This document shows positions 17,491 to 24,544 of a DNA stretch of 43,432 nt, piece by piece (the first letter of the stretch is position 1; each line of letters begins with the position of its first letter). The stretch comes from Peptoniphilus stercorisuis (lineage in GTDB: Bacteria; Bacillota; Clostridia; Tissierellales; Peptoniphilaceae). Location: the NCBI RefSeq assembly GCF_017874395.1, contig NZ_JAGGLJ010000015.1, positions 1-43,432 of the forward strand, read 5' to 3'. Made by a program: the position numbers and the translations under genes. The notes beneath the pieces were generated by a model, which searched no databases, was not told where the DNA came from, and saw only the letters and a list, made by a program, of their open reading frames with translations.

Positions 17491-18939
17491 TTAAAATGGT
17501 CCTAGATTTATAGTTGCTGCAATAAATAACATAATAAATCCAATTATCATGTAACTAATATAGTGTTTCCATGCTCTCTTTAAATATTGTGGATATGTAA
17601 TCCCAGAAATTGCACATGCACCCATTATTGAAGCATTCATCGGTAACAACATATTTGAAAAACCATCACCATATAAAAACGCCATTACTACCGTTTGTTG
17701 TGTTAATCCAAGTACATCTCCTAATGGTGACATTATAGGAACTGTTGCTGCCGCTTGACCACTTGAAGATATTATAAAACAATTTAATACAGACTGAACT
17801 AAAAGCATTGCCATAGCTCCGATTTGTTTTGGTAAACCTACAACTATTGAAGATAAACCATAAACTATAGTATCTATTATATTAGCATCTGTTAATATAA
17901 CACCAATACCTTTTGAAAAACCAGTTACTAATGCTCCTACTAAAACCATTTTTGCTCCATTTACAAATTCTTCCGCTAGTTTATTAGGTGAAAATCCTGC
18001 TGTTAAACCTATTACTACAGCCATTATTAAAAATATTGCAGGAAAACGAGTTTTAAAGTCCCAACCAGCTAATGCAGCATAAACAATCATACAAATTCCA
18101 AATAAAAATTCAACTAAACATATTTTTCTTCTTGTAGTAAGCTCTACAATCGAATAATCTTCTTCATTATTTCCAATACTTTGTTCCAATTCATAGCAAT
18201 AACTTTTTGACGGATCTTTTTGAATCATTAAAGCATATTTTATTACCCAAAAAGAACATGCTGAAAATAATAGTACTGCTCCTATTGCTCTAAACCATAA
18301 TCCTGAAAATGTTGGAAGCCCACATAAACTTTGTGCAGTTCCTGTTGAAAAAGGACTAAATAAACCTGTTGTATAGCCTGTAGATGAAGCAATCGTTACT
18401 ATACACAGTCCTGTCATAGCATCAAATCCAAGTGAACGCGCTATTAATATTCCTAAAGGAAGAAAGGCAAGCATAGATTCTCCATTACCTGTTATTGCTG
18501 GTAATAAGAAAAATGGAAGCATTAATACTGGAAGTAGATAGACTCCTTTACTACCACGTAATTTATTCATAAATTTACCAATTAACGCTCTTGTCGCCTT
18601 AGTACTTTCTATAACGTGGAATGATCCTCCTATTATAAGTACCATCCAAGCAATCCATCCCGCTTCATTTAATCCACGTGGTATTGCAGTAAATATATCA
18701 AAAATACTTGCAGGCATTCTTTCTATTCTATGATAAGAATTAGGATCTACAATTAATCTACCAGTTGTTGGATCTTCAAAGCGAACGTATTCACCAGCTG
18801 GAATAATCCAAGTTAATATAGCTGCTACACAAATTAATAAAAAAATGATAATTAATGAATGTGGAAATTCAAACTTTTCTTTTGATTTTAAATCTGCAGA
18901 AACTTTTTTATCCATGGTTGCAGAATTTTTTTTATTCAT
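17491..18939 (-). CDS. YfcC/DcuC-superfamily membrane carrier
   Basis: An integral membrane protein of 482 residues with about twelve hydrophobic segments after a charged N-terminus. It has the family-typical WIIPAGEYVRF block after the first helix, a repeated inverted core with TGNGESMLAFLPLG and SSSGQAAATVPIMSPLGD, and an end like other YfcC proteins (PF03606). Family members are annotated as carriers for basic amino acids, dicarboxylates or peptides, but few have known substrates. The start follows GAGGTG. It is the first gene of a three-gene operon with the amidohydrolase and dehydrogenase, behind the promoter at 19041-19069. Confidence 0.85.
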   Translation of the reverse strand: MNKKNSATMDKKVSADLKSKEKFEFPHSLIIIFLLICVAAILTWIIPAGEYVRFEDPTTGRLIVDPNSYHRIERMPASIFDIFTAIPRGLNEAGWIAWMVLIIGGSFHVIESTKATRALIGKFMNKLRGSKGVYLLPVLMLPFFLLPAITGNGESMLAFLPLGILIARSLGFDAMTGLCIVTIASSTGYTTGLFSPFSTGTAQSLCGLPTFSGLWFRAIGAVLLFSACSFWVIKYALMIQKDPSKSYCYELEQSIGNNEEDYSIVELTTRRKICLVEFLFGICMIVYAALAGWDFKTRFPAIFLIMAVVIGLTAGFSPNKLAEEFVNGAKMVLVGALVTGFSKGIGVILTDANIIDTIVYGLSSIVVGLPKQIGAMAMLLVQSVLNCFIISSSGQAAATVPIMSPLGDVLGLTQQTVVMAFLYGDGFSNMLLPMNASIMGACAISGITYPQYLKRAWKHYISYMIIGFIMLFIAATINLGPF

Positions 18940-19011
18940 ATCTTCACCTCAACAAATAATATAACTGAAAATTATGGCTGTTTTCAGCGTATAAAATATC
19001 GTTTACATTTA

Positions 19012-19038
19012 AAAATACAAAACAGCAAATTGTATTTT
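19012..19038. promoter_or_regulatory. 9-9-9 inverted repeat at the carrier promoter, probable operator
   Basis: AAAATACAA (19012-19020) and TTGTATTTT (19030-19038) are perfect complements separated by 9 nt, directly downstream of the -10 box and overlapping the expected transcription start. The same half-site recurs between the GntR gene and the ATC-hydrolase gene, so the cassette regulator is the likely ligand. Confidence 0.55.
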
Positions 19039-19040
19039 CT

Positions 19041-19069
19041 ATTAAATCATTATTTACTATTTTTGTCAA
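19041..19069 (-). promoter_or_regulatory. Promoter of the carrier-amidohydrolase-dehydrogenase operon
   Basis: On the minus strand TTGACA (19064-19069) and TTTAAT (19041-19046) are separated by 17 nt. The leader is about 95 nt and starts inside the inverted repeat 19012-19038. Confidence 0.75.
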
Positions 19070-19121
19070 CACATATATTGTCATTAAAAAAATAATATTA
19101 TTTATAGAAATACAGACTTAA

Positions 19122-19158
19122 AATAAAAAAAACACTGAATATTCAGTGGTTTTTTTTT
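19122..19158 (-). terminator. Terminator of the gntR-M24 peptidase operon
   Basis: The core stem CACTGAAT/ATTCAGTG (19133-19148) is extended by A/T pairs with one mismatch and followed by T-runs on both strands. It overlaps the end of the M24 gene and separates that operon from the carrier operon. Confidence 0.75.
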
Positions 19159-20251
19159 ATTTTATTTGCAGTTTTCTCGGAAAATCATGTAGTACTTTTA
19201 TTCCATTTTTAGTTATAACAACTTGATCTTCTATTCTAATGCCAAATTTCCCTGGTAAATAAATTCCTGGTTCTACTGAAAATGCCATACCTTCAACTAT
19301 AGGAGTTTTTTCTCCTTCACATGCAGAAGGCCCTTCATGCCCATCTATTCCAATTCCATGTCCTGTTCTATGAGTAAAAAATTCACCATAACCTTTTTTT
19401 ATAATATAATTTCTAGATGCTCTATCTACATCTTCAAGTAAATTACCTACTCTAGCCGCTTCCTTACCTAATCTATTGGCTTCCAATACTATTTCATACA
19501 CTTTTTTAAATTCATCTGAAGGAATACCAAAATGAAAAGTCCTCGTCATATCAGTATTATAGTTATTATAATTTCCTCCAAAATCAACCATTAAACCATT
19601 TCCATTTTTTATTTTATCTTTACCTGTTATATGATGCGGTGCAGCTGCATTTTCTCCCACAGCTACAATACCACTAGGCAGTTTTAAATTCCTTTTAGAC
19701 ATTTCAAATGCTAAATATGCCATAAACTCATTTTCTGTTTTATCCAACCAATAATCACCAAGTTCAATTACTTCACTTAGTGATTCCGATGCTAGTTTAC
19801 ATGCTTTAGCCATATATTCTATCTCTTCTTCATCTTTTATTATTCTAAGATCATCAATTAAAGAATTCCCTAAAATAACTTCACAGTTATTTAATGAATT
19901 CAAAATAGGTATAGAAAATAAACTTGGAACAGACTTATCTATAGCGACTTTTTTTATTTTTTTATTTTGATTTTTTAATTTTTCAATTAATTTTTTAACA
20001 GGTTCTTCTTTATCATCCCAAAAAATAAAATCATTTATAATTGTTTTTTTAAGTTGTAATTCATATAATCTATTAGCTATAAAAAACGGTTCTTCTCCTG
20101 GCATCATCACAAGTAAAAGTAATCGTTCGTCTATTTTACCATTATATCCAACTAAATATTTTAATGATGACGATGGTCCTATCATAAATAAATCAATTTC
20201 AGATTTTTCTAATCTATTTTGTACAATGTCTAATCTTTTGCGAAAGTTCAT
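19157..20251 (-). CDS. M24 family Xaa-Pro peptidase
   Basis: A creatinase-like N-terminal domain (about 1-135) is followed by a pita-bread M24 metallopeptidase domain. The five metal ligands are visible: Asp in MVDFGG (about 222), Asp in NTDMTRTF (about 233), His in HRTGHGIG (about 297), Glu in VEPGIYLP (about 327) and Glu in RIEDQVV (about 340). It is 364 residues long, as in PepQ/PepP-like enzymes. It probably removes residues from or next to proline in imported peptides. It lies 30 nt after the GntR gene with an AGGAGG site, so the two form an operon. Confidence 0.92.
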   Translation of the reverse strand: MNFRKRLDIVQNRLEKSEIDLFMIGPSSSLKYLVGYNGKIDERLLLLVMMPGEEPFFIANRLYELQLKKTIINDFIFWDDKEEPVKKLIEKLKNQNKKIKKVAIDKSVPSLFSIPILNSLNNCEVILGNSLIDDLRIIKDEEEIEYMAKACKLASESLSEVIELGDYWLDKTENEFMAYLAFEMSKRNLKLPSGIVAVGENAAAPHHITGKDKIKNGNGLMVDFGGNYNNYNTDMTRTFHFGIPSDEFKKVYEIVLEANRLGKEAARVGNLLEDVDRASRNYIIKKGYGEFFTHRTGHGIGIDGHEGPSACEGEKTPIVEGMAFSVEPGIYLPGKFGIRIEDQVVITKNGIKVLHDFPRKLQIK

Positions 20252-20281
20252 AGATTTTATTAGTCCTCCTAAATTATATTT

Positions 20282-20989
20282 TTAAAATATTTTAGTAATT
20301 CCCTTAGGGATAGCATTTCTTCCATTACTAAAATCTGCAATCATCATAGAATACACATCTGCATTTATTCCATAAAACTCTGAAATATGCGGAATTATAT
20401 ATTGTAAAACTTTTTCTGTATCTCTTAGATATAAGCTTTCAATTATGTCTTTATGATCATAAGCACTATGGTTCATCAATTCAGGGTTTTCTTTCAATTT
20501 AACAGATTGAAGTAATGCAATTTTTAATTGAATTTGAGATTGAAAATTCGTTAAGAGATTATTACCTCCAATTTCTGTATAAGTTTTATGAAATTCCATA
20601 TCTTTCTTTAATACATTATATAAATCTTTTTTTTCAATAGCATGAGATAAGCTTCTATTGATATCTTCTAACTTTTGGAAATCTGCATTACTACCATTAA
20701 AAACAGCTAATTGAGCAGTTAAAGAATCTAATTGAAGCTTTACTATTCCAAGCTCTTTAATAGTTTCATCTTCAAGAGTTACTATTTGAGCAAATCTTTT
20801 AGGCAGAATTTCAACTAAACCATCTGATTCTAACTTTCTTAATGCTTCTCGAATTGGAGTTCTACTAATTCCTAAGTATTCGGATATTTCTTCTTCTGGA
20901 ATTTTTTGACCATATACAAATTTTCCGTGAAAAATTTGTTCTAAAATATAATCATACACTTCTTCATATAATCCTACTTTTTTTTTCAT
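20282..20989 (-). CDS. GntR family regulator with FCD ligand-binding domain
   Basis: The N-terminal winged helix-turn-helix (about 1-75) contains the GntR signature ISRTPIREALRKLESDGLV. An all-helical FCD domain follows (about 85-215), which in relatives binds small organic acids via a metal site; Asp and His residues in KKDMEFHKTYTEIGG and HKDIIESL fit. FCD regulators commonly repress neighbouring catabolic genes. Here it is cotranscribed with the M24 peptidase and divergent from the ATC-hydrolase gene, with shared half-sites at the cassette promoters. The ribosome-binding site is weak, as expected for a regulator. Confidence 0.9.
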   Translation of the reverse strand: MKKKVGLYEEVYDYILEQIFHGKFVYGQKIPEEEISEYLGISRTPIREALRKLESDGLVEILPKRFAQIVTLEDETIKELGIVKLQLDSLTAQLAVFNGSNADFQKLEDINRSLSHAIEKKDLYNVLKKDMEFHKTYTEIGGNNLLTNFQSQIQLKIALLQSVKLKENPELMNHSAYDHKDIIESLYLRDTEKVLQYIIPHISEFYGINADVYSMMIADFSNGRNAIPKGITKIF

Positions 20990-21088
20990 AATTATCTAGC
21001 CCTTTCAATAAATCCATATTAATATACATTAATTATACTATAGACTATATATTATACGTTTTCAATATAATAAAATAAACCAATAATT

Positions 21089-21133
21089 AAAATACAATCT
21101 TTATTATAATATATTTATTTAGTTATTGTATTT
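21089..21133. promoter_or_regulatory. Paired AAAATACAA-type half-sites in the divergent gntR/ATC-hydrolase region
   Basis: AAAATACAA at 21089-21097 and its complement TTGTATTT at 21126-21133 face each other over 28 nt. The right half-site coincides with the -35 box of the ATC-hydrolase promoter. The motif matches both arms of the inverted repeat at 19012-19038. Confidence 0.45.
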
Positions 21134-21154
21134 CTATTTTCTTTGATATATAAT
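21126..21154 (+). promoter_or_regulatory. Promoter of the ATC-hydrolase gene
   Basis: TTGTAT (21126-21131) and TATAAT (21149-21154) are spaced by 17 nt. The leader is about 120 nt and holds a small CCTTT/AAAGG hairpin near 21206-21222 that I cannot assign. Confidence 0.65.
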
Positions 21155-21283
21155 ATATTAAAATCAATAAGTTCAGTATTATGGCTAACTTACTTTATTG
21201 ATTTCCTTTATAAATTAAAGGTTATTGAATTCAATTTCAGCAAATTGTTTTTATTTTAATTAAATTTAAAAGGAGTTATTGAT

Positions 21284-21787
21284 ATGAGTATTATTAAAAA
21301 TGAAACTACAATAGATGACGAAGAGATAATAGCACTTAGAAATGCATTTGCACAACGTGCTAGATGGATGAAACTTTTTATCGATGAAATGAAAGCCCAA
21401 GGAATAGATTGGGAAACAGCAGCTCGTAATGCTATTGGTAATTATGGAGAATCTACAGGTAAAAACTATCAAAATCAAATGGAAGGCCCTGGTTTATCAG
21501 ATTTACACAACTTTGTTTGTGCTAAATGGTCTAAAAAAGTATTTGAAGCTGATATTATCGAAGATAATGAAGATCACTACCACTTTAACTTCCACCACTG
21601 CCCATTAGTTACAGGATGGCAAATGGAAGGATGTTCAGATGAAGAAATAAAATGTCTTTGCGATATAGCTATGGATGGAGATCGTGGAATTGCAAGAGGA
21701 CTTGATAATGTTAAGTTTACATTAGGAAAAACTATTGCTGAAGGTCACGATTGTTGTGAAATAGCTTTTGATAGAATTAAAAAATAA
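21284..21787 (+). CDS. L-2-amino-thiazoline-4-carboxylic acid hydrolase family protein
   Basis: A 167-residue cytoplasmic protein. The block HHCPLVTGW (about 105), the CLCDIAMDGDRGIARGLDN stretch (about 125) and the late GHDCCEIAF motif (about 157) match the ATC_hydrolase family. The named Pseudomonas member opens 2-amino-thiazoline-4-carboxylate on the way to cysteine, but most Firmicute members are untested. AGGAG precedes ATG. It is divergent from the GntR gene and its stop codon touches the right 91-bp repeat, whose palindrome is its terminator. Its fixed place in the cassette suggests a role with the amidohydrolase, but that is inference. Confidence 0.8.
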   Translation: MSIIKNETTIDDEEIIALRNAFAQRARWMKLFIDEMKAQGIDWETAARNAIGNYGESTGKNYQNQMEGPGLSDLHNFVCAKWSKKVFEADIIEDNEDHYHFNFHHCPLVTGWQMEGCSDEEIKCLCDIAMDGDRGIARGLDNVKFTLGKTIAEGHDCCEIAFDRIKK

Positions 21788-21877
21788 ATATAAAATGATC
21801 CATAAAAAGGTCTGTGCATATGCACAGACCTTTTTATTTATATTAATACCAAGATGGTTTATCACCATCTGTATTTG
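21787..21877 (-). repeat. Right copy of the 91-bp direct repeat
   Basis: Identical to 15043-15133. It begins at the last base of the ATC-hydrolase stop codon and runs through the palindromic terminator into the last ten codons of the intact NAD(P)-binding gene. Because the gene is intact here, this copy is in its natural context, or was restored on insertion. Confidence 0.97.
21802..21837. terminator. Bidirectional palindromic terminator in right repeat
   Basis: The same perfect 36-nt palindrome as at 15058-15093. It lies between two converging genes and can serve the ATC-hydrolase gene (plus) and the NAD(P)-binding gene (minus). Confidence 0.85.
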
Positions 21878-22481
21878 GTTTATTTACTCCTATATTTTCT
21901 TTTACATATAATTTTGGATTTTTTATAATTCTAACTACTAAATCAGCTATACTCTTTCTAGATACTTCTGTTCCCTTAAATACCTCATCTCTTGCAGTTA
22001 TTTCATATTCAACTTCATCTTTATCTGTAAGCCAAGCTGGTCTAATAATTGTATAATCAAGTTTAGAATTTTCAATTAATTTTACTGATTTCTTATAAGG
22101 TGGTAAATAATCTTTTAAAATCTCATTATTCCATTTTCCAAATTTTCCAGGTACTTCATCTAATACTCCAATTGAAGCTATAAAAACAAGTCTTTTAATA
22201 TTTACTTCATTCATAGTTTCTATAATATTTTCAGTTAGTTTATTTAGATTATCCCCTGCTAAATTTGCATATACCAAATCAACATCTTTCATTGTACTTT
22301 GCAATAGTTCTTTGTCTATTACATCTCCTTTAATAATTTCAATCCTATTACTATCATAATCAGGTAATTTTTTTGGATCTCTTAATAATAACTTTAGATT
22401 ATAATCAGTTTCATTTAATAGTTGTTTAATTGCATTAGTTGCAATTTTACCATTTGCTCCTAAAATTAATACTGTTTTCAT
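21843..22481 (-). CDS. NAD(P)H-binding atypical short-chain dehydrogenase/reductase family protein
   Basis: The Rossmann-fold glycine motif ILGANGKIA sits at residues 5-13, followed by an acidic/basic strand end (LLLRDPKKL) suggesting NADPH. FIASIGVL and YTIIRPAWL are typical of the NmrA/YwnB-like atypical SDR group. The 212 residues match these small flavin- or NADPH-binding reductases. GGAAGG precedes ATG. The substrate is unknown. The C-terminus NTDGDKPSWY lies within the 91-bp repeat and is copied at 15099-15133. Confidence 0.88.
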   Translation of the reverse strand: MKTVLILGANGKIATNAIKQLLNETDYNLKLLLRDPKKLPDYDSNRIEIIKGDVIDKELLQSTMKDVDLVYANLAGDNLNKLTENIIETMNEVNIKRLVFIASIGVLDEVPGKFGKWNNEILKDYLPPYKKSVKLIENSKLDYTIIRPAWLTDKDEVEYEITARDEVFKGTEVSRKSIADLVVRIIKNPKLYVKENIGVNKPNTDGDKPSWY

Positions 22482-22602
22482 TTTATCAACCTTCCTTATA
22501 GTTAGTTTTATACCCTATCTATTTTTTAGTAATATGAAGGTTTTATTATAATATTTATACATTTTAATTTTATTTGTATTAAATATGTTTAATTTTAAAT
22601 AT

Positions 22603-22634
22603 AAAAAAAACCTAGAACAAAATGTTCTAGGTTT
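22603..22634 (-). terminator. Terminator of tRNA-Cys
   Basis: The arms 22608-22619 and 22623-22634 are perfect 12-bp complements with an AAA loop. On the minus strand a T-run follows. It lies 10 nt beyond the tRNA 3' end. Confidence 0.85.
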
Positions 22635-22643
22635 ATATGTATC

Positions 22644-22717
22644 TGGAGGCGACAATCAGATTTGAACTGATGATAAGGGTGTTGCAGACCCGTGCCTTAC
22701 CACTTGGCTATGTCGCC
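22644..22717 (-). tRNA. tRNA-Cys (anticodon GCA)
   Basis: The 74-nt sequence folds as a cloverleaf. The acceptor stem GGCGACA/TGTCGCC is followed by discriminator U and an encoded CCA. The anticodon loop is CTGCAAC with GCA. The T-arm shows GTTCAAATC. U73 is the expected identity base for cysteine. It is a single-gene transcript with its own promoter and terminator. Confidence 0.97.
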
Positions 22718-22736
22718 ATGTCTCAAGTACTAATAT

Positions 22737-22765
22737 ATAATAGCATGGTTAGAATTTTTTTTCAA
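22737..22765 (-). promoter_or_regulatory. tRNA-Cys promoter
   Basis: On the minus strand TTGAAA (22760-22765) and TATTAT (22737-22742) are separated by 17 nt, about 20 nt upstream of the tRNA. Confidence 0.75.
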
Positions 22766-22792
22766 GCCTTTTTCTAAAAAAAGTTTAATTAT

Positions 22793-23221
22793 TTAGAGTG
22801 TCATATCTTCAATATCTATTGTTTTTATATTTTTATTCTCTAGAGCTTGAGCAAATTTTCCTTTCCCTTTTATAAGTACTCCTGAAAAACTCCCATCATA
22901 TATTTTATTTACTCCACAAGATGGACTTCTTGATTGAAGCACTGCATAGTATATTTTATAATCTTCTATTTCTTTTAAAACTTTATTTATTCCAATTTCA
23001 AATTCTTTAGTGCAGGATATACCTTCTTTTGTAAGAACTTCTCCTTTTACTATTTCAACTGCATCTCTTGGAGTGCCAAGACCTGATATAGCTTCTGGAC
23101 ATACTGATATATACTCTTTATTTTTAAGAAACTCAATTAATTTTTCATTTAGATTATTTCCACCATTATACTTACAATTTTCGCCAATTAAACAAGCACT
23201 TACAAGTATCATTTTTTTCAC
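22793..23221 (-). CDS. DUF523 family protein
   Basis: A 142-residue protein with the DUF523 hallmarks: an N-terminal VSACLIGENCKYNGG, the middle VCPEAISGLGTPRDAVEI and the late QSRSPSCGVNKIYDG. Its conserved cysteines (in SACL, CKY, VCPE and PSCG) suggest a metal or Fe-S site. The biochemical role is unknown. An AGAGGTG site precedes ATG. It is divergent from the acetyltransferase gene. Confidence 0.9.
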   Translation of the reverse strand: MKKMILVSACLIGENCKYNGGNNLNEKLIEFLKNKEYISVCPEAISGLGTPRDAVEIVKGEVLTKEGISCTKEFEIGINKVLKEIEDYKIYYAVLQSRSPSCGVNKIYDGSFSGVLIKGKGKFAQALENKNIKTIDIEDMTL

Positions 23222-23331
23222 CTCTTAATATTACTATATTAATATATCTTATTAAAATAATAAATACAAATTTTAGATATACTTTAGATTTTTTTAATAT
23301 TTATATAATATAATCACTATGAGGTGTAATT

Positions 23332-23862
23332 ATGATTTATAGACAATTAAATAATATTAATGAGTTTAAACTTTTAAAAGATATAGATAGAAGTGAAATT
23401 GTAAATGAAAAATATATTTTAAAAAATAATAAAATTATTTTAGTAAAAGATTATTACAATATTACTTCTTGGATTGATGAAGAAGTAAATGAATATATTA
23501 ATAGAATGAATGATATATATAATTCTAAGGGTTTAATTATAGGTGTCTTTGACAATGAGAAAATTGTTGGAATTGGAGCTTTAGATAAGAATTTATGTGG
23601 TAAAAATAAAAATATGTATAAATTAGATTTATTATATATCCACCATGATTATAGATCTCTTGGTATTGGAAATAAAATTATTGAAATTTTTAAAGAAGAA
23701 ACAAAAAAAGATAATATAAATGCTCTTTATATTTCTGCAACTCCCTTTAAAAATACTATAGATTTTTATTTAAATCTAGGAGCAATTGTTACAAAGGAAT
23801 TAGACTCTAATTTATTTGATCTTGAACCAGAGGATATTCATTTAGAATTAAATATTAAATGA
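23332..23862 (+). CDS. GNAT family N-acetyltransferase
   Basis: A 176-residue acetyltransferase. The acetyl-CoA motif A is seen as LLYIHHDYRSLGIGNKIIEI (Q/RxxGxG/A type, about residues 104-123), with a preceding beta strand GVFDNEKIVGIGAL. AGGTG precedes ATG. It is the first gene of the plus-strand operon with the Bce-type two-component and transporter genes; its stop overlaps the ribosome-binding site of the response regulator. The substrate is unknown. In this context it might modify an antimicrobial or envelope component. Confidence 0.85.
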   Translation: MIYRQLNNINEFKLLKDIDRSEIVNEKYILKNNKIILVKDYYNITSWIDEEVNEYINRMNDIYNSKGLIIGVFDNEKIVGIGALDKNLCGKNKNMYKLDLLYIHHDYRSLGIGNKIIEIFKEETKKDNINALYISATPFKNTIDFYLNLGAIVTKELDSNLFDLEPEDIHLELNIK

Positions 23863-23869
23863 GGTGCTT

Positions 23870-24544
23870 ATGTATAAAATACTTTTAATAGAAGATGATT
23901 TAAGTCTTTCTAAAAATATTTCCATTAATATTAAAAAATGGGATTATGAAATTAAAACTATTGAAAACTTTCAAAATATTTTAGAAGAATTTATTGAATA
24001 TAAACCAGATCTTGTTCTTTTAGATATTACATTACCATACTTTGATGGATTTTATTGGTGCAAAAAAATCAGAGATATATCTAAGGTTCCAATAATATTT
24101 TTATCTTCTCGTGATTCTAATATGGATATTATTATGGCTGTTAATATGGGAGCAGATGATTTTATTAAAAAGCCCTTCTCTACAGAGATCCTTCTTGCTA
24201 AAATCCAAGCTATTTTAAGAAGAGCTTATAGTTATTCTGATGAATTATCAGATATTATTGAAGTGAATTCTGCAATACTTAATATATCTGATAGTACTAT
24301 TACCTATGGAAATAACTCTAAAGAACTTACGAAAAATGAGTTTAAGATACTGCAGATTTTAATGAAAAATAATGGTCATATTGTTTCTCGTGACAATCTA
24401 ATGAGATTTCTATGGGATAGCGAATATTATATTAGCGAAAATACTTTAACTGTTAATATTAATAGACTTAGAAAAAGCTTAGAAGATATTGGCCTTATTG
24501 ATTTTATCATTACTAAAAAATCTCAAGGATATATGATAAAATGA
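23870..24544 (+). CDS. bceR: OmpR-family response regulator, BceR type
   Basis: The receiver domain (about 1-115) has the acidic pair EDD at 8-10, the phospho-acceptor Asp in LLDITLPYFDG near 51, and Lys in FIKKPF near 101. A winged-helix DNA-binding domain follows (about 130-224). I start at the ATG 23870-23872; an in-frame GTG at 23864 lies inside the GAGGTG ribosome-binding site and is less likely. It overlaps the kinase by 4 nt (ATGA). A Bce-type operator at 25559-25572 is its probable target. Confidence 0.9.
   Translation: MYKILLIEDDLSLSKNISINIKKWDYEIKTIENFQNILEEFIEYKPDLVLLDITLPYFDGFYWCKKIRDISKVPIIFLSSRDSNMDIIMAVNMGADDFIKKPFSTEILLAKIQAILRRAYSYSDELSDIIEVNSAILNISDSTITYGNNSKELTKNEFKILQILMKNNGHIVSRDNLMRFLWDSEYYISENTLTVNINRLRKSLEDIGLIDFIITKKSQGYMIK

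Noticed and set aside
15043..21877. The 91-bp repeats as insertion-sequence ends
   Set aside because: They are direct, not inverted; there is no transposase between them; and one copy is the natural end of a chromosomal gene.
22644..22717. tRNA-Cys as the attachment site of the cassette
   Set aside because: The repeats end 766 bp away, and no part of the tRNA is duplicated at the left end of the cassette.
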